DNA from: Microlunatus speluncae
GTDB taxonomy: Bacteria > Actinomycetota > Actinomycetes > Propionibacteriales > Propionibacteriaceae
Assembly: GCF_009299835.1 (NCBI RefSeq)
Contig: NZ_VKCZ01000010.1
Coordinates: 62,001-126,000, forward strand
DNA: 64,000 nucleotides
Direction of reading: 5' to 3'
Shown one piece after another: positions 8,611-16,118 of this stretch (positions within the stretch are counted from its first letter, which is position 1; every line of letters begins with the position of its first letter). Below the pieces are notes generated by a model. That model was given only the letters and a program-made list of their open reading frames with translations. It did no database searches and was not told the origin of the DNA. Made by a program: the position numbers and the translations under genes.

Positions 8611-9153
8611 GTGTTCGGAGCCCTCAGTCGGCTGATCGACCCGCACGTCGAGCGATACCTGCTGGTTGCCGACGGGGAGCAGATCGTCGACGAAGTTCGG
8701 CGGCACTGGATGGCGGTGGCCTTTCCGGTGGTGCGGGTGCTGATCGCCGTCATCCTGGCCTGCATCTCCATCTTCACCGGGCCGATGGTCGGTGCCTTAC
8801 TGATGATCGTGGCGCTGGTGATCGCGGTCCAGGCGGGCTGGCGGATCCTCTGTGCCCACATGGACCGGTTCGTGATCACCACGATGCGGGTGTTCCGGGT
8901 GCACGGTGTGTTCACGCAGAACCGGGCCACCATGCCGATGGCCCGAATCCTGGACATCACGGTGGAGAAACCGGTGATCGGCCGGATCTTCGGCTACGGA
9001 CATCTCGTCTTCGAGTCGGCGGCCCAGGACCAGGGACTGCGGGACATCCGGTGGGTGGGACGTCCGGACGAGCGGGACGCTACGATCCAAACCGTGATCC
9101 AGCGGTCCGGTCTGCGGGCCAGCATGCAGACGAGCACGGAGGACGAGACGTGA
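8611..9153 (+). CDS. Membrane protein with bacterial PH domain (bPH2/YdbS-like)
   Basis: 180 residues from GTG. An N-terminal stretch (LIDPHVERYLLVADGEQIVDEVRRHW) is typical of YdbS/YdbT-like proteins. Two adjacent membrane helices lie at about residues 36-75 (VVRVLIAVILACISIF and ALLMIVALVIAVQAGW), followed by the PH-like core. The core has the hallmark DRFVITTMRVFRVHGVFTQNRATMPMARILDITVEKPVIGRIFGYGHLVFESA. The family is membrane-associated and of poorly defined role, linked in Bacillus relatives to resistance to antimicrobial stress. Its stop overlaps the GTG of the next gene (GTGA). Confidence 0.85.
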   Translation: MFGALSRLIDPHVERYLLVADGEQIVDEVRRHWMAVAFPVVRVLIAVILACISIFTGPMVGALLMIVALVIAVQAGWRILCAHMDRFVITTMRVFRVHGVFTQNRATMPMARILDITVEKPVIGRIFGYGHLVFESAAQDQGLRDIRWVGRPDERDATIQTVIQRSGLRASMQTSTEDET

Positions 9154-9800
9154 CCCAGGCTCCGAAGGCCGCTCCGGCCGGCGATGATCGCCGGGCCGGC
9201 GCGGACGAGGATCCCGGGGCCCACAGTCCGAGCGGGCCGGCGCACCCCGAGCTCGCCGGGCGGCCCCGGTTGGTCGCCGCACCGGTCCCGGACGGCGACC
9301 GCGGGGACCGGCACCGGCTGCCCTTCGATCCGATCAAGGCCGCGGCCGATCAGTGGTCGCGGCGTTGGGACGAGACGCACCGGATGCGCGCCGTCACGTC
9401 GTTGATGCGGGTGCACCAGTTGGTGCTGACCGAGTTGGACGAGTTGCTGCGACCGCTGAACCTGACCTTCGCCCGGTACGAGGTGCTGGTGCTGTTGGCC
9501 TTCTCCCGGCGCGGCGCGTTGCCGCTGGGCAAGATCGGCGAGCGGCTGCAGGTGCACGCCACTTCCGTCACGCCGCTGGTGAAGCGGCTGGAGAACTCGG
9601 GCTTCATCACCCGGAACCGGCATCCGGAGGACGGCCGGGCCGTGCTGGCCGCGATCACCCCGGCGGGTCGGGACGTGCTGCAGCGGGCCACCGACGCGAT
9701 CGTCGGGGCGCGGTTCGCCCTCGGCGCGATGTCGGAGTCCGAGTGTGACCAACTGACCGAGCTGCTGACGTCGCCGCGCGCGGCGGCCGGAGATTTCTGA
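9150..9800 (+). CDS. MarR-family transcriptional regulator
   Basis: 216 residues from a GTG that overlaps the previous stop and has GGAGG 7 nt upstream. The first about 70 residues are a charged, Pro/Gly-rich extension unusual for MarR proteins, which normally run 140-160 residues. The winged helix follows: LNLTFARYEVLVLLAFS, GKIGERLQVHATSVTPLVKRLENSGFI (recognition helix) and the wing RNRHPEDGRAVLAAITPAGRDVL. Ligand unknown. Location after the PH-domain membrane protein suggests a single transcription unit. Confidence 0.88.
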   Translation: MTQAPKAAPAGDDRRAGADEDPGAHSPSGPAHPELAGRPRLVAAPVPDGDRGDRHRLPFDPIKAAADQWSRRWDETHRMRAVTSLMRVHQLVLTELDELLRPLNLTFARYEVLVLLAFSRRGALPLGKIGERLQVHATSVTPLVKRLENSGFITRNRHPEDGRAVLAAITPAGRDVLQRATDAIVGARFALGAMSESECDQLTELLTSPRAAAGDF

Positions 9801-9806
9801 GGCGCC

Positions 9807-11000
9807 ATGCCGCGGATGATTGCGGTTGCCGACTCCGATTCGTACCTGAAATGGACGCACGCCACGACCAGCCGGATGCCGGCCGGCTGGATCTGCGAGA
9901 CGGTCGTCGTTCGTAATCCGGCCCAGCCGTCGGCCAAGCAGATCTCGACGGTGACCGATCAGCCGGTCGCGGTGATGTCCCGCCGGGAGCTGATCGCCAA
10001 GATCGCCTACGAGCACCCCGACGCGTTGCTGCTCGGCTGCACCGGGCCGACCGTCGGTCAGCTGTCGGCGCAGCGCAGCCTGTCGGAATCCCGCCGCCGC
10101 CCGGTGTTGATCACCGGGCTGCCGGGGATCAGCATCCCGCCGAGCGCCCGGGCGGTGCGCTACCGGGCCGGCTGCGACCTGATGATCGTGCACTCCCGGC
10201 GGGAGCGGCGCGAGTTCAGCGTGCTGGCGCAGACCATGGCCCCCGGCCTCCGGGTGGCGCTGACCCGGCTGCCGTTCCTGGTCGACGCCGAGCCGTCGGC
10301 CGAGCCCGTCGACGAGGCGGCGGCCGAGGGCCCGGTGATCTTCGCCGGGCAGGCGATCGTGCCGCAGAAGGCGGAGCAGCGGCGGCGGATCCTGCGGGCG
10401 CTGGCCGAGGTGCCGGGCGAGGTCCGCCCGGTGGTCAAGCTCCGGGCGGCCGCCGGCGAGCAGCAGACCCACAACGAACAGTTCCCGTATCCGACCTTGT
10501 GGAAGCAGTTGGTCAAGTCCGGCCAGCTGGCGAAGGGCCGGGTGAAGTTCAACCAGGGGTCGATGCGGGCCGCGCTGGAGCAGGCCGGCGGGCTGGTCAC
10601 CGTCTCCTCGACGGCGGCGCTGGAGGCGATGGCCGCCGGGGTCGGGGTGTTGATCTTGAACGACTTCGGCGTCAACCACGCCATGATCAACATCGTCTAC
10701 GCCGAGTCGGGTTGCCTGGGCACGCTGGACGACCTGGTGCGGGGCGACTTCCGGACGCCGAACAAGGAATGGCTGATGGAGAACTACTTCCATCCCGAGG
10801 CCGAGTCCGACTGGCTGGACCGGCTGGACGACCTGCTGGCCATCCGCGAACTGCACGGCCTGGCCCAGTCGGTGTCTATGCCGGTCGGTTCCCGTTCGTC
10901 CCGGCTGAAGCGGCGGCTCCGGCTGGAACTGCCTGCCCGGACCTGGCCGGTGATCCGCCGGGTGCGCCGGCTGGCCCGCGTCCGGCACCGTCGCCGCTGA
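9807..11000 (+). CDS. DUF6716-type putative glycosyltransferase
   Basis: 397 residues. The sequence starts MPRMIAVADSDSYLKW and has an alternating alpha/beta pattern resembling a GT-B fold. N-terminal features include DALLLGCTGPTV and RPVLITGLPGIS. The C-terminal half holds KLRAAAGEQQTHNEQFPYP, FNQGSMRAALEQAGGLVTVSSTAALEAMAAGV and LILNDFGVNHAMINIVYAESG, the kind of acceptor/donor loop seen in polysialyltransferase-like enzymes. I place it in the family called DUF6716 putative glycosyltransferase from its opening motif and its partner. It converges on, and overlaps by 125 bases, a CMP-nonulosonate synthetase-like gene, which supports a joint role in a surface glycan containing a sialic-acid-like sugar. 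The C-terminus is very basic (RRLARVRHRRR). Activity is inferred. Confidence 0.7.
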   Translation: MPRMIAVADSDSYLKWTHATTSRMPAGWICETVVVRNPAQPSAKQISTVTDQPVAVMSRRELIAKIAYEHPDALLLGCTGPTVGQLSAQRSLSESRRRPVLITGLPGISIPPSARAVRYRAGCDLMIVHSRRERREFSVLAQTMAPGLRVALTRLPFLVDAEPSAEPVDEAAAEGPVIFAGQAIVPQKAEQRRRILRALAEVPGEVRPVVKLRAAAGEQQTHNEQFPYPTLWKQLVKSGQLAKGRVKFNQGSMRAALEQAGGLVTVSSTAALEAMAAGVGVLILNDFGVNHAMINIVYAESGCLGTLDDLVRGDFRTPNKEWLMENYFHPEAESDWLDRLDDLLAIRELHGLAQSVSMPVGSRSSRLKRRLRLELPARTWPVIRRVRRLARVRHRRR

Positions 11001-12243
11001 TCAGTTCGTCGTTGATGAGGTCGTGCATCGCCCGGCCGGCCAGGATCCGGTCGCACAGCTCGCGAACCGCTCCGTTGCCGCCGGAGCGGTTCAAGATCAC
11101 CCTCGCCGCCGCCCGGACCTGTGGGTGCGCGTCGGCGACCGCGGCCGGCCAGCCGACCAGGGACATCGGACCTAGATCGTTGACGTCGTTGCCGAGATAG
11201 ACGACGTCGCGGCTGTCGATGCCGTGCTCGGCCAGCCAGGTCGTCAGAGCGCCGATCTTGTCGTCGATGCCCTGCAGGTGTTCCACGCCGAGCTTGGCCG
11301 CCCGCGCCGCGACCACCGGATTGCGCTCCTTGGACAAGATCAGGAACGGTAGGCCGATCCGGCGCAATTCGGCCACTCCGTAGCCGTCGCTGCGGCTGAC
11401 CCGGACGGTCTCGTGGCCGTCCTGGTCGACGTAGGCGGTGTCAGCGGTGTGGACGCCGTCGAAGTCGGTGATCAACGCCCGCACGCCGACCAGCTCCGTG
11501 GTCGGCGGATCGACCAGACTGGCCAGCGACTCGGCCATGATCAACTCCTGCGGGGTGTCGATCTCCATCGCGGTCAGCTCCGGCACCTCGACCACCTGGG
11601 TGCGGCCGAAGAAGCGGTGCTGGTGGGCGCGGAAGCCGGACACCCGCATGATGTAGAACGCGCCGGTCTCCCGGAAGTCCGGGCGCCGGTCCTGGCGCCG
11701 CGGCCGGACCGCGGCGTCGTGGTTCTGGCCGACCATCGCGCCGCCGCCGGGCCGCCCCGCCGGCTCGCCGTCGCGCCAGATGAAGTCGTAGGTGGCGACG
11801 CCGGAGAACGCGCTGTCGCAGACGTCGTCCAGCACCAGCGAGACGCCGTCGTCGAGGTCCTCGGGCTGGATGAACGGGCTGGTGCACTGGACGAAGACCA
11901 GCACCTCGGGCGCGTGGCCCGTGGCCGAGAGCTCCTCGATCGCGTGCAGCAGCGCCGACTCCGAGCTGGCCAGGTCGCCGGCGATGGTCGGCGGCCGCTC
12001 GATCACCTGGGCCCCGGCCGCCCGGCTGATCTCGGCGATCTCCGGGTCGTCGGTGCTGACGAAGACGGCGTCGATCAACCGGGACCGCCGGCAGGCGGTG
12101 ACCGCGCGGGCGACCAGCGGAACGCCGCCGACGCGGCGCAGGTTCTTGCCCGGCACCCCCTTGGAACCGCCACGGGCGGGGATGATCGCGACGACTCGCG
12201 GCGTCGCGGATTCCGGGTTCTCGATCATCGAGGTGTCGGCCAC
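10876..12243 (-). CDS. Acylneuraminate cytidylyltransferase fused to a KdsC-like HAD phosphatase domain
   Basis: 455 residues from GTG; an ATG five codons later is an alternative. Residues 16-245 are a CMP-sialate synthetase fold with the nucleotide-binding loop PARGGSKGVPGKNL (22-35), VFVSTDDPEIA and the FVQCTSPFIQPEDL segment. Residues 250-405 form a HAD phosphatase of the KdsC type: nucleophile DFDGVHT (Asp260, Asp262), SKERN (Lys305) and GNDVNDLGPM (351-360). The pairing resembles animal CMAS and some bacterial NeuA fusions, so the product probably activates a nonulosonic acid with CTP. Residues from about 416 on are a Gly/Ala/Pro-rich tail that lies entirely opposite the coding 3' end of the DUF6716 gene. 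No neuB- or neuC-like gene is in the window. Confidence 0.88.
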   Translation of the reverse strand: MADTSMIENPESATPRVVAIIPARGGSKGVPGKNLRRVGGVPLVARAVTACRRSRLIDAVFVSTDDPEIAEISRAAGAQVIERPPTIAGDLASSESALLHAIEELSATGHAPEVLVFVQCTSPFIQPEDLDDGVSLVLDDVCDSAFSGVATYDFIWRDGEPAGRPGGGAMVGQNHDAAVRPRRQDRRPDFRETGAFYIMRVSGFRAHQHRFFGRTQVVEVPELTAMEIDTPQELIMAESLASLVDPPTTELVGVRALITDFDGVHTADTAYVDQDGHETVRVSRSDGYGVAELRRIGLPFLILSKERNPVVAARAAKLGVEHLQGIDDKIGALTTWLAEHGIDSRDVVYLGNDVNDLGPMSLVGWPAAVADAHPQVRAAARVILNRSGGNGAVRELCDRILAGRAMHDLINDELISGDGAGRGPAGAPGGSPARSGQAVPAGAAASAGTNGNRPA

Positions 12244-12260
12244 GTGCCGGGACGCTAGGA

Positions 12261-12286
12261 GAGTTAACCGTCGCGACGGTTAACTC
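12261..12286. promoter_or_regulatory. Perfect 26-bp palindrome in a divergent intergenic region
   Basis: Each half reads GAGTTAACCGTCG, giving a perfect dyad centred at 12273.5. It lies 18 bases upstream of the cytidylyltransferase start and about 85 bases upstream of the mutase gene. Being between divergent starts it is more likely an operator than a terminator. No regulator gene is adjacent, so the binding protein is unknown. Confidence 0.55.
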
Positions 12287-12371
12287 CGAGTGGCTGTCGT
12301 ACGAACGGTGGGTGGCGGAGCGACCGGCCGGGTCGGTGGTGGAATTTAGTAGGGCGTCCTAGTATCCGATC

Positions 12372-14075
12372 ATGAGCACAGCGGAGCAGCGTCCCGGATA
12401 CCAGCGTTGGCGGGAGGCCTACGCCGAGGCCGAGCGCGCCGGCCGGGTGCGCGACGCCGACTTCAGCACCCTGTCCGGGGCCGAGGTCGATCCGGTGTAC
12501 GGGCCCGAGGACGAGGCCGGCGACGACCGGCTGGACCGGATCGGCTGGCCGGGGGAGTTCCCGTACACCCGCGGGCTGTATCCGACCGGCTATCGCGGCC
12601 GGCCGTGGACGATCCGTCAGTTCGCCGGTTTCGGCACGGCCCGGCAGACCAACGAGCGGTACAAGATGATCTTGGCCCGGGGCGGCGGCGGGCTGAGTGT
12701 GGCCTTCGACATGCCGACCCTGATGGGCCGCGACTCCGACGAGCCGGAGAGTCTCGGCGAGGTCGGCCACTGCGGCGTGGCGATCGACTCCGCCGCCGAC
12801 CTCGAGGTGCTGTTCGACGGGATCGACCTCGGTGCGGTGACGACGTCGATGACGATCTCCGGGCCGGCCGTGCCGATCTTCTGCATGTATGTGGTCGCCG
12901 CGGAGCGGCAGGGGGTCGACCCGGCGGTGCTGGACGGCACGCTGCAGACCGACATCTTCAAGGAGTACATCGCGCAGAAGGAGTGGCTGTTCTCGCCGGA
13001 GCCACATCTGCGGCTGATCGGCGATCTGCTCGAATACACCTCGGCCGGGATGCCGGCGTACAAGCCGCTCAGCGTGTCCGGCTACCACATCCGGGAGGCC
13101 GGCTCGACGGCCGTGCAGGAGCTGGCGTTCACGCTGGCCGACGGCTTCGGCTACGTCGAGCTCGGGCTGTCCCGCGGTCTCGACATCGACCTGTTCGCGC
13201 CGGGCCTGAGCTTCTTCTTCGACGCCCACCTGGACTTCTTCGAGGAGATCGCGAAGTTCCGCGCCGCCCGCCGGATCTGGGCCCGCTGGCTGCGCGACCG
13301 CTACGGCGCGACGACGGCCAAGGCCCAGTGGCTGCGGTTCCACACCCAGACCGCCGGGGTGTCGCTGACTGCGCAGCAGCCGTACAACAACGTGGTCCGG
13401 ACCGCCGTCGAGGCGCTGGCCGCGGTGCTCGGCGGGACCAACTCGCTGCACACCAACGCGCTGGACGAGACGCTGGCGCTGCCGACCGAGCAGTCGGCCG
13501 AGATCGCGCTGCGGACCCAGCAGGTGCTGGCCGAGGAGATCGGGGTCACCAACGTGGTCGACCCGCTCGGCGGCTCCTGGTACGTCGAGGCGCTGACCGA
13601 CCGGATGGAGGCCGAGGCCGAGCAGATCTTCGAGCGGATCATCGAGCTCGGCCGCGGGCCCAAGGATCACCCGATCGGCGCCGTCACCGCCGGGCTGCTG
13701 CGGGGCATCGAGGACGGCTGGTTCACCGGCGAGATCGCCGAGTCGTCGTTCCAGTACCAGTCCGCGGTGGAGAAGGGGGACAAGAAGATCGTCGGTGTGA
13801 ACAGCCACCTCGAATCCGTGACCGGTGCCGTGGACGTGCTCCGCGTCGGCCACGAGGTGGAGGAACAGCAGCGGCTGGTGCTGGCCCAACGCCGCGCCGC
13901 CCGCGACGCCGCCCGGGTGACCGAGACCCTGGCCGAGCTGAAGCGACAGGCCGCCGGCACCGGCAACCTGATCGAGCCCATGCTCGCCGCCGCCCGTGCC
14001 GAGGCCACCCTGGGCGAGATCTGCGGCGTGCTGCGCGAGGTCTGGGGCAGCTACTCCGAGCCCGCCCGCTTCTGA
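12372..14075 (+). CDS. icmA: Isobutyryl-CoA-mutase-type large subunit (acyl-CoA mutase lacking the B12 domain)
   Basis: 567 residues, matching the roughly 566-residue IcmA class and lacking the C-terminal cobalamin-binding domain of fused mutases. The TIM-barrel motifs are clear: RPWTIRQFAGFGTARQTNERY, GGGGLSVAFDMPTLMGRDSD and TLQTDIFKEYIAQKEWLF. Two substrate-specificity positions are diagnostic. Phe84 replaces the Tyr89 of P. shermanii methylmalonyl-CoA mutase, and Gln202 replaces its Arg207; Phe and Gln are the isobutyryl-CoA-mutase pair. The predicted reaction is isobutyryl-CoA to n-butyryl-CoA, useful in valine or branched fatty acid turnover. The small B12-binding subunit must be encoded elsewhere. 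Related mutases for other substrates (2-hydroxyisobutyryl-, pivalyl-CoA) are less likely because their key residues differ. Confidence 0.85.
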   Translation: MSTAEQRPGYQRWREAYAEAERAGRVRDADFSTLSGAEVDPVYGPEDEAGDDRLDRIGWPGEFPYTRGLYPTGYRGRPWTIRQFAGFGTARQTNERYKMILARGGGGLSVAFDMPTLMGRDSDEPESLGEVGHCGVAIDSAADLEVLFDGIDLGAVTTSMTISGPAVPIFCMYVVAAERQGVDPAVLDGTLQTDIFKEYIAQKEWLFSPEPHLRLIGDLLEYTSAGMPAYKPLSVSGYHIREAGSTAVQELAFTLADGFGYVELGLSRGLDIDLFAPGLSFFFDAHLDFFEEIAKFRAARRIWARWLRDRYGATTAKAQWLRFHTQTAGVSLTAQQPYNNVVRTAVEALAAVLGGTNSLHTNALDETLALPTEQSAEIALRTQQVLAEEIGVTNVVDPLGGSWYVEALTDRMEAEAEQIFERIIELGRGPKDHPIGAVTAGLLRGIEDGWFTGEIAESSFQYQSAVEKGDKKIVGVNSHLESVTGAVDVLRVGHEVEEQQRLVLAQRRAARDAARVTETLAELKRQAAGTGNLIEPMLAAARAEATLGEICGVLREVWGSYSEPARF

Positions 14076-14082
14076 TCGGCAT

Positions 14083-14106
14083 CGTTCCCTGAGCCTGTCG
14101 AAGGGC
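14083..14106. repeat. Half copy of the CCCTGAGCCTGTCGAAGGG repeat
   Basis: The sequence after position 14083 matches one arm of the inverted repeats at 51114 and 54469. It begins 8 bases after the mutase stop. The second, inverted arm is absent here, so it cannot form the same hairpin. Confidence 0.8.
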
Positions 14107-14130
14107 CAGCCAGGTTCGCCAGTTGCCGGA

Positions 14131-14146
14131 TAGCACGACCGTGCTA
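14131..14146. promoter_or_regulatory. Putative TetR operator upstream of its own gene
   Basis: TAGCACG-AC-CGTGCTA is a perfect 16-bp dyad ending 4 bases before the TetR-family start codon. Placement and symmetry fit autorepression by the gene that follows. Confidence 0.65.
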
Positions 14147-14150
14147 GATT

Positions 14151-14750
14151 ATGGCCATGGCGAAGGGTGATGAGACTCGTCGACTGATCCTTCGGCGCGG
14201 CGTGGAGACCGCGTACCGGATCGGTCTCGGTGGGCTGACCATCGGCAGCCTGGCGACGATCACCGGGCTGTCGAAGAGCGGCCTGTATGCGCACTTCCGG
14301 TCCAAGGAAGCGCTGCAGTTGGCCGTGCTGGACGAGGCTCGGACCGACTTCATCGCGACCGTGGTCCGGCCGGCACTGACCTCACCACGGGGGATCCCAC
14401 GGCTCCGCGTCCTGTTCGAGCACTGGTCGACGTGGGGCAGCGAGGGCCGGCCCGGGTGCTGCCTGTTCGTCAAGGCGGCCAACGAGTTCGACCAGCAGGA
14501 AGGGATCGTCCGGGACGAGCTGGTGCAGGCGCACCGCGACCTCCAGGACACCATCGCCCAGATCGCCCGGACCGCGATCGCCGAGGGGCATTTCGGATCC
14601 GGGGTCGATCCCGAGCAGATCGCCACCGACCTGTACGGCATCATGCTCGCCCTCTACCTCGGTGCCCAACTGCTCGCCGATCCGGCCGCCCGGCCGCGCG
14701 CCGACCACGCCTTCGAACGTCTACTCGCCGACGCCGCGCCGCCGGCGTAA
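14151..14750 (+). CDS. TetR-family regulator
   Basis: 199 residues (an ATG two codons later is equally possible). The N-terminal helix-turn-helix reads GLTIGSLATITGLSKSGLYAHFRSKEALQLAVLDEA, a textbook TetR DNA-binding domain. The C-terminal ligand domain has the PGCCLFVKAANEFDQQEG segment found in the TetR_C-type subgroup that controls hydrolases and dehalogenases. It is followed 25 bases later by the alpha/beta hydrolase gene in the same direction and is preceded by a perfect dyad at 14131-14146. The simplest model is autoregulation together with control of the hydrolase. Confidence 0.9.
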   Translation: MAMAKGDETRRLILRRGVETAYRIGLGGLTIGSLATITGLSKSGLYAHFRSKEALQLAVLDEARTDFIATVVRPALTSPRGIPRLRVLFEHWSTWGSEGRPGCCLFVKAANEFDQQEGIVRDELVQAHRDLQDTIAQIARTAIAEGHFGSGVDPEQIATDLYGIMLALYLGAQLLADPAARPRADHAFERLLADAAPPA

Positions 14751-14775
14751 CCAATCCAGGAAGTGAGTCAGGACC

Positions 14776-15771
14776 ATGACCGCAGCATCACCAGAAAAAA
14801 GCACGATCGTACGAATAAAGGACCCGGCCCGGCTTCGGGTGATCCGGAAGGCACTGCGGTTGGGGGAACGGGTGGCGCCCCGGGCCGCGGGTCGCTTCGC
14901 GTTGCGGCTCTGGTGCACACCGCCGAGTGACGCCGGCCGGAAGCAGGACAACCGCCCGGGGCCCGGCGTGGAGTCCGAGGTGACTCCGACGCCGGGACAC
15001 CGGATCCGGGTCGAGACCTGGTCGCCGCCCGGCTCGCCCGACGGAGCCGAGGCCGCCCCGACGATCTATCTGGTGCACGGGTGGGGCGGCTGGCGCGGGC
15101 AACTGGGGGCCTTCGTCGAGCCGCTGCTGGCGGCCGGCTTCCGGGTGATCGGCTTCGACGCGCCGGCCCACGGGGGGTCCGGCCCGGGGCAGCTGGGGCG
15201 GAACCAGGCCAGCGCGATCGAGTTCGCCGAGGCGCTCCGGGCGGTGATCGCGGAGCACGGCCCGGCGGCGGGAATCATCGCCCACTCCCTCGGCAGTGCC
15301 ACCACCGTGCTCGCGCTGCGTGACGGCCTCTCGGCCGACCGGCTGGTGCTGATCGCGCCGAACTCCGATCCGATGCTGGTCGTCGACCGGTTCCGGCAGC
15401 AGCTCGGGCTCGGACGGCGTTCCGCGGTCTCGTTCCTGGTCCAGCTGCACCGGCTGGCCGGCCGGCCGCTGACCGATCTGAACGGGCTGACCGTGCCGGC
15501 CTGGGTGCCGCGGCCGCCGACCTTGATCATTCACGACCGCGACGACCGGGAGACCCCCTTCGTCGAGGGTCGCCGGTTTGCCGAGCAGTGGCCGGCCACG
15601 GAACTGATCGGCACCGAAGGCCTGGGGCATCACCGGATCCTGCGCGATCCCGCGGTCGTCGCGGCCGCCGTCGGCTTCCTGCGTCCGGACCTCGCCGGCC
15701 CGGAGTCGCGGGATGATCAAGGGTCGGGGCGGTCGTCGCGACTCGAGCGCACGGCCCGGACAATGCAGTAG
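14776..15771 (+). CDS. Alpha/beta hydrolase
   Basis: 331 residues. The oxyanion region is YLVHGWGGWRGQL, the nucleophile elbow is AHSLGSAT, the acid is in HDRDDRETPF and the catalytic His is in GLGHHRIL, so the triad is complete. There is no signal peptide; the first 45 residues are basic and Ala-rich. Probably a cytoplasmic esterase or lipase-like enzyme controlled by the TetR protein just upstream. The last about 18 codons overlap the convergent membrane-protein gene by 55 bases. Substrate unknown. Confidence 0.88.
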   Translation: MTAASPEKSTIVRIKDPARLRVIRKALRLGERVAPRAAGRFALRLWCTPPSDAGRKQDNRPGPGVESEVTPTPGHRIRVETWSPPGSPDGAEAAPTIYLVHGWGGWRGQLGAFVEPLLAAGFRVIGFDAPAHGGSGPGQLGRNQASAIEFAEALRAVIAEHGPAAGIIAHSLGSATTVLALRDGLSADRLVLIAPNSDPMLVVDRFRQQLGLGRRSAVSFLVQLHRLAGRPLTDLNGLTVPAWVPRPPTLIIHDRDDRETPFVEGRRFAEQWPATELIGTEGLGHHRILRDPAVVAAAVGFLRPDLAGPESRDDQGSGRSSRLERTARTMQ

Positions 15772-15968
15772 GTGAGGATCGCGAGCCCGAGCAGGACGAC
15801 CGCGACGTCGTAGGCGGCCGCCGGTTTGGTCCGGCCGGTGCAGGCGGCCGTTGCGATCCCGCCCGCCGGCGGGTCGTTGCACTGTCCGACGGATCCGGCC
15901 GCCAGCAGGCCGACCGTCATGACCTCGGCCAGCAGCGCCCCCGCGATCCAGCGGCCGGCGCTGCCCAT
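15717..15968 (-). CDS. Small two-helix membrane protein with a two-Cys loop
   Basis: 83 residues from the ATG at 15968; the frame is open upstream but without membrane-protein character. Two hydrophobic segments (WIAGALLAEVMTVGLLAAGSV and VAVVLLGLAILTYCIVRAV) flank a polar loop containing two cysteines (GQCNDPPAGG and TAACTGR), which could form an extracytoplasmic disulphide. The C-terminus is basic, then acidic. It converges on and overlaps the hydrolase. I do not recognise a family; the transmembrane pattern is the main support that it is real. Confidence 0.6.
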   Translation of the reverse strand: MGSAGRWIAGALLAEVMTVGLLAAGSVGQCNDPPAGGIATAACTGRTKPAAAYDVAVVLLGLAILTYCIVRAVRSSRDDRPDP

Positions 15969-16118
15969 GCAGTGATCGTACGACCGAAGTGCCGGCTCCG
16001 AGCTGGCTGACCCTTCGCGGGTTGGTGCACTGGCGAATACTCGCCAACGCGTCGCGGGGTCGGGGCAGCCGCGTGGAAGCATGGCGGGCGATCCGAATCT
16101 CAGCTGCAGGAGGAAATC

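Noticed and set aside
8994..10988. 664-codon minus-strand frame opposite the PH-domain, MarR and DUF6716 genes
   Set aside because: No domain signature and a composition typical of a reverse frame; the opposing genes form a plausible overlapping operon.
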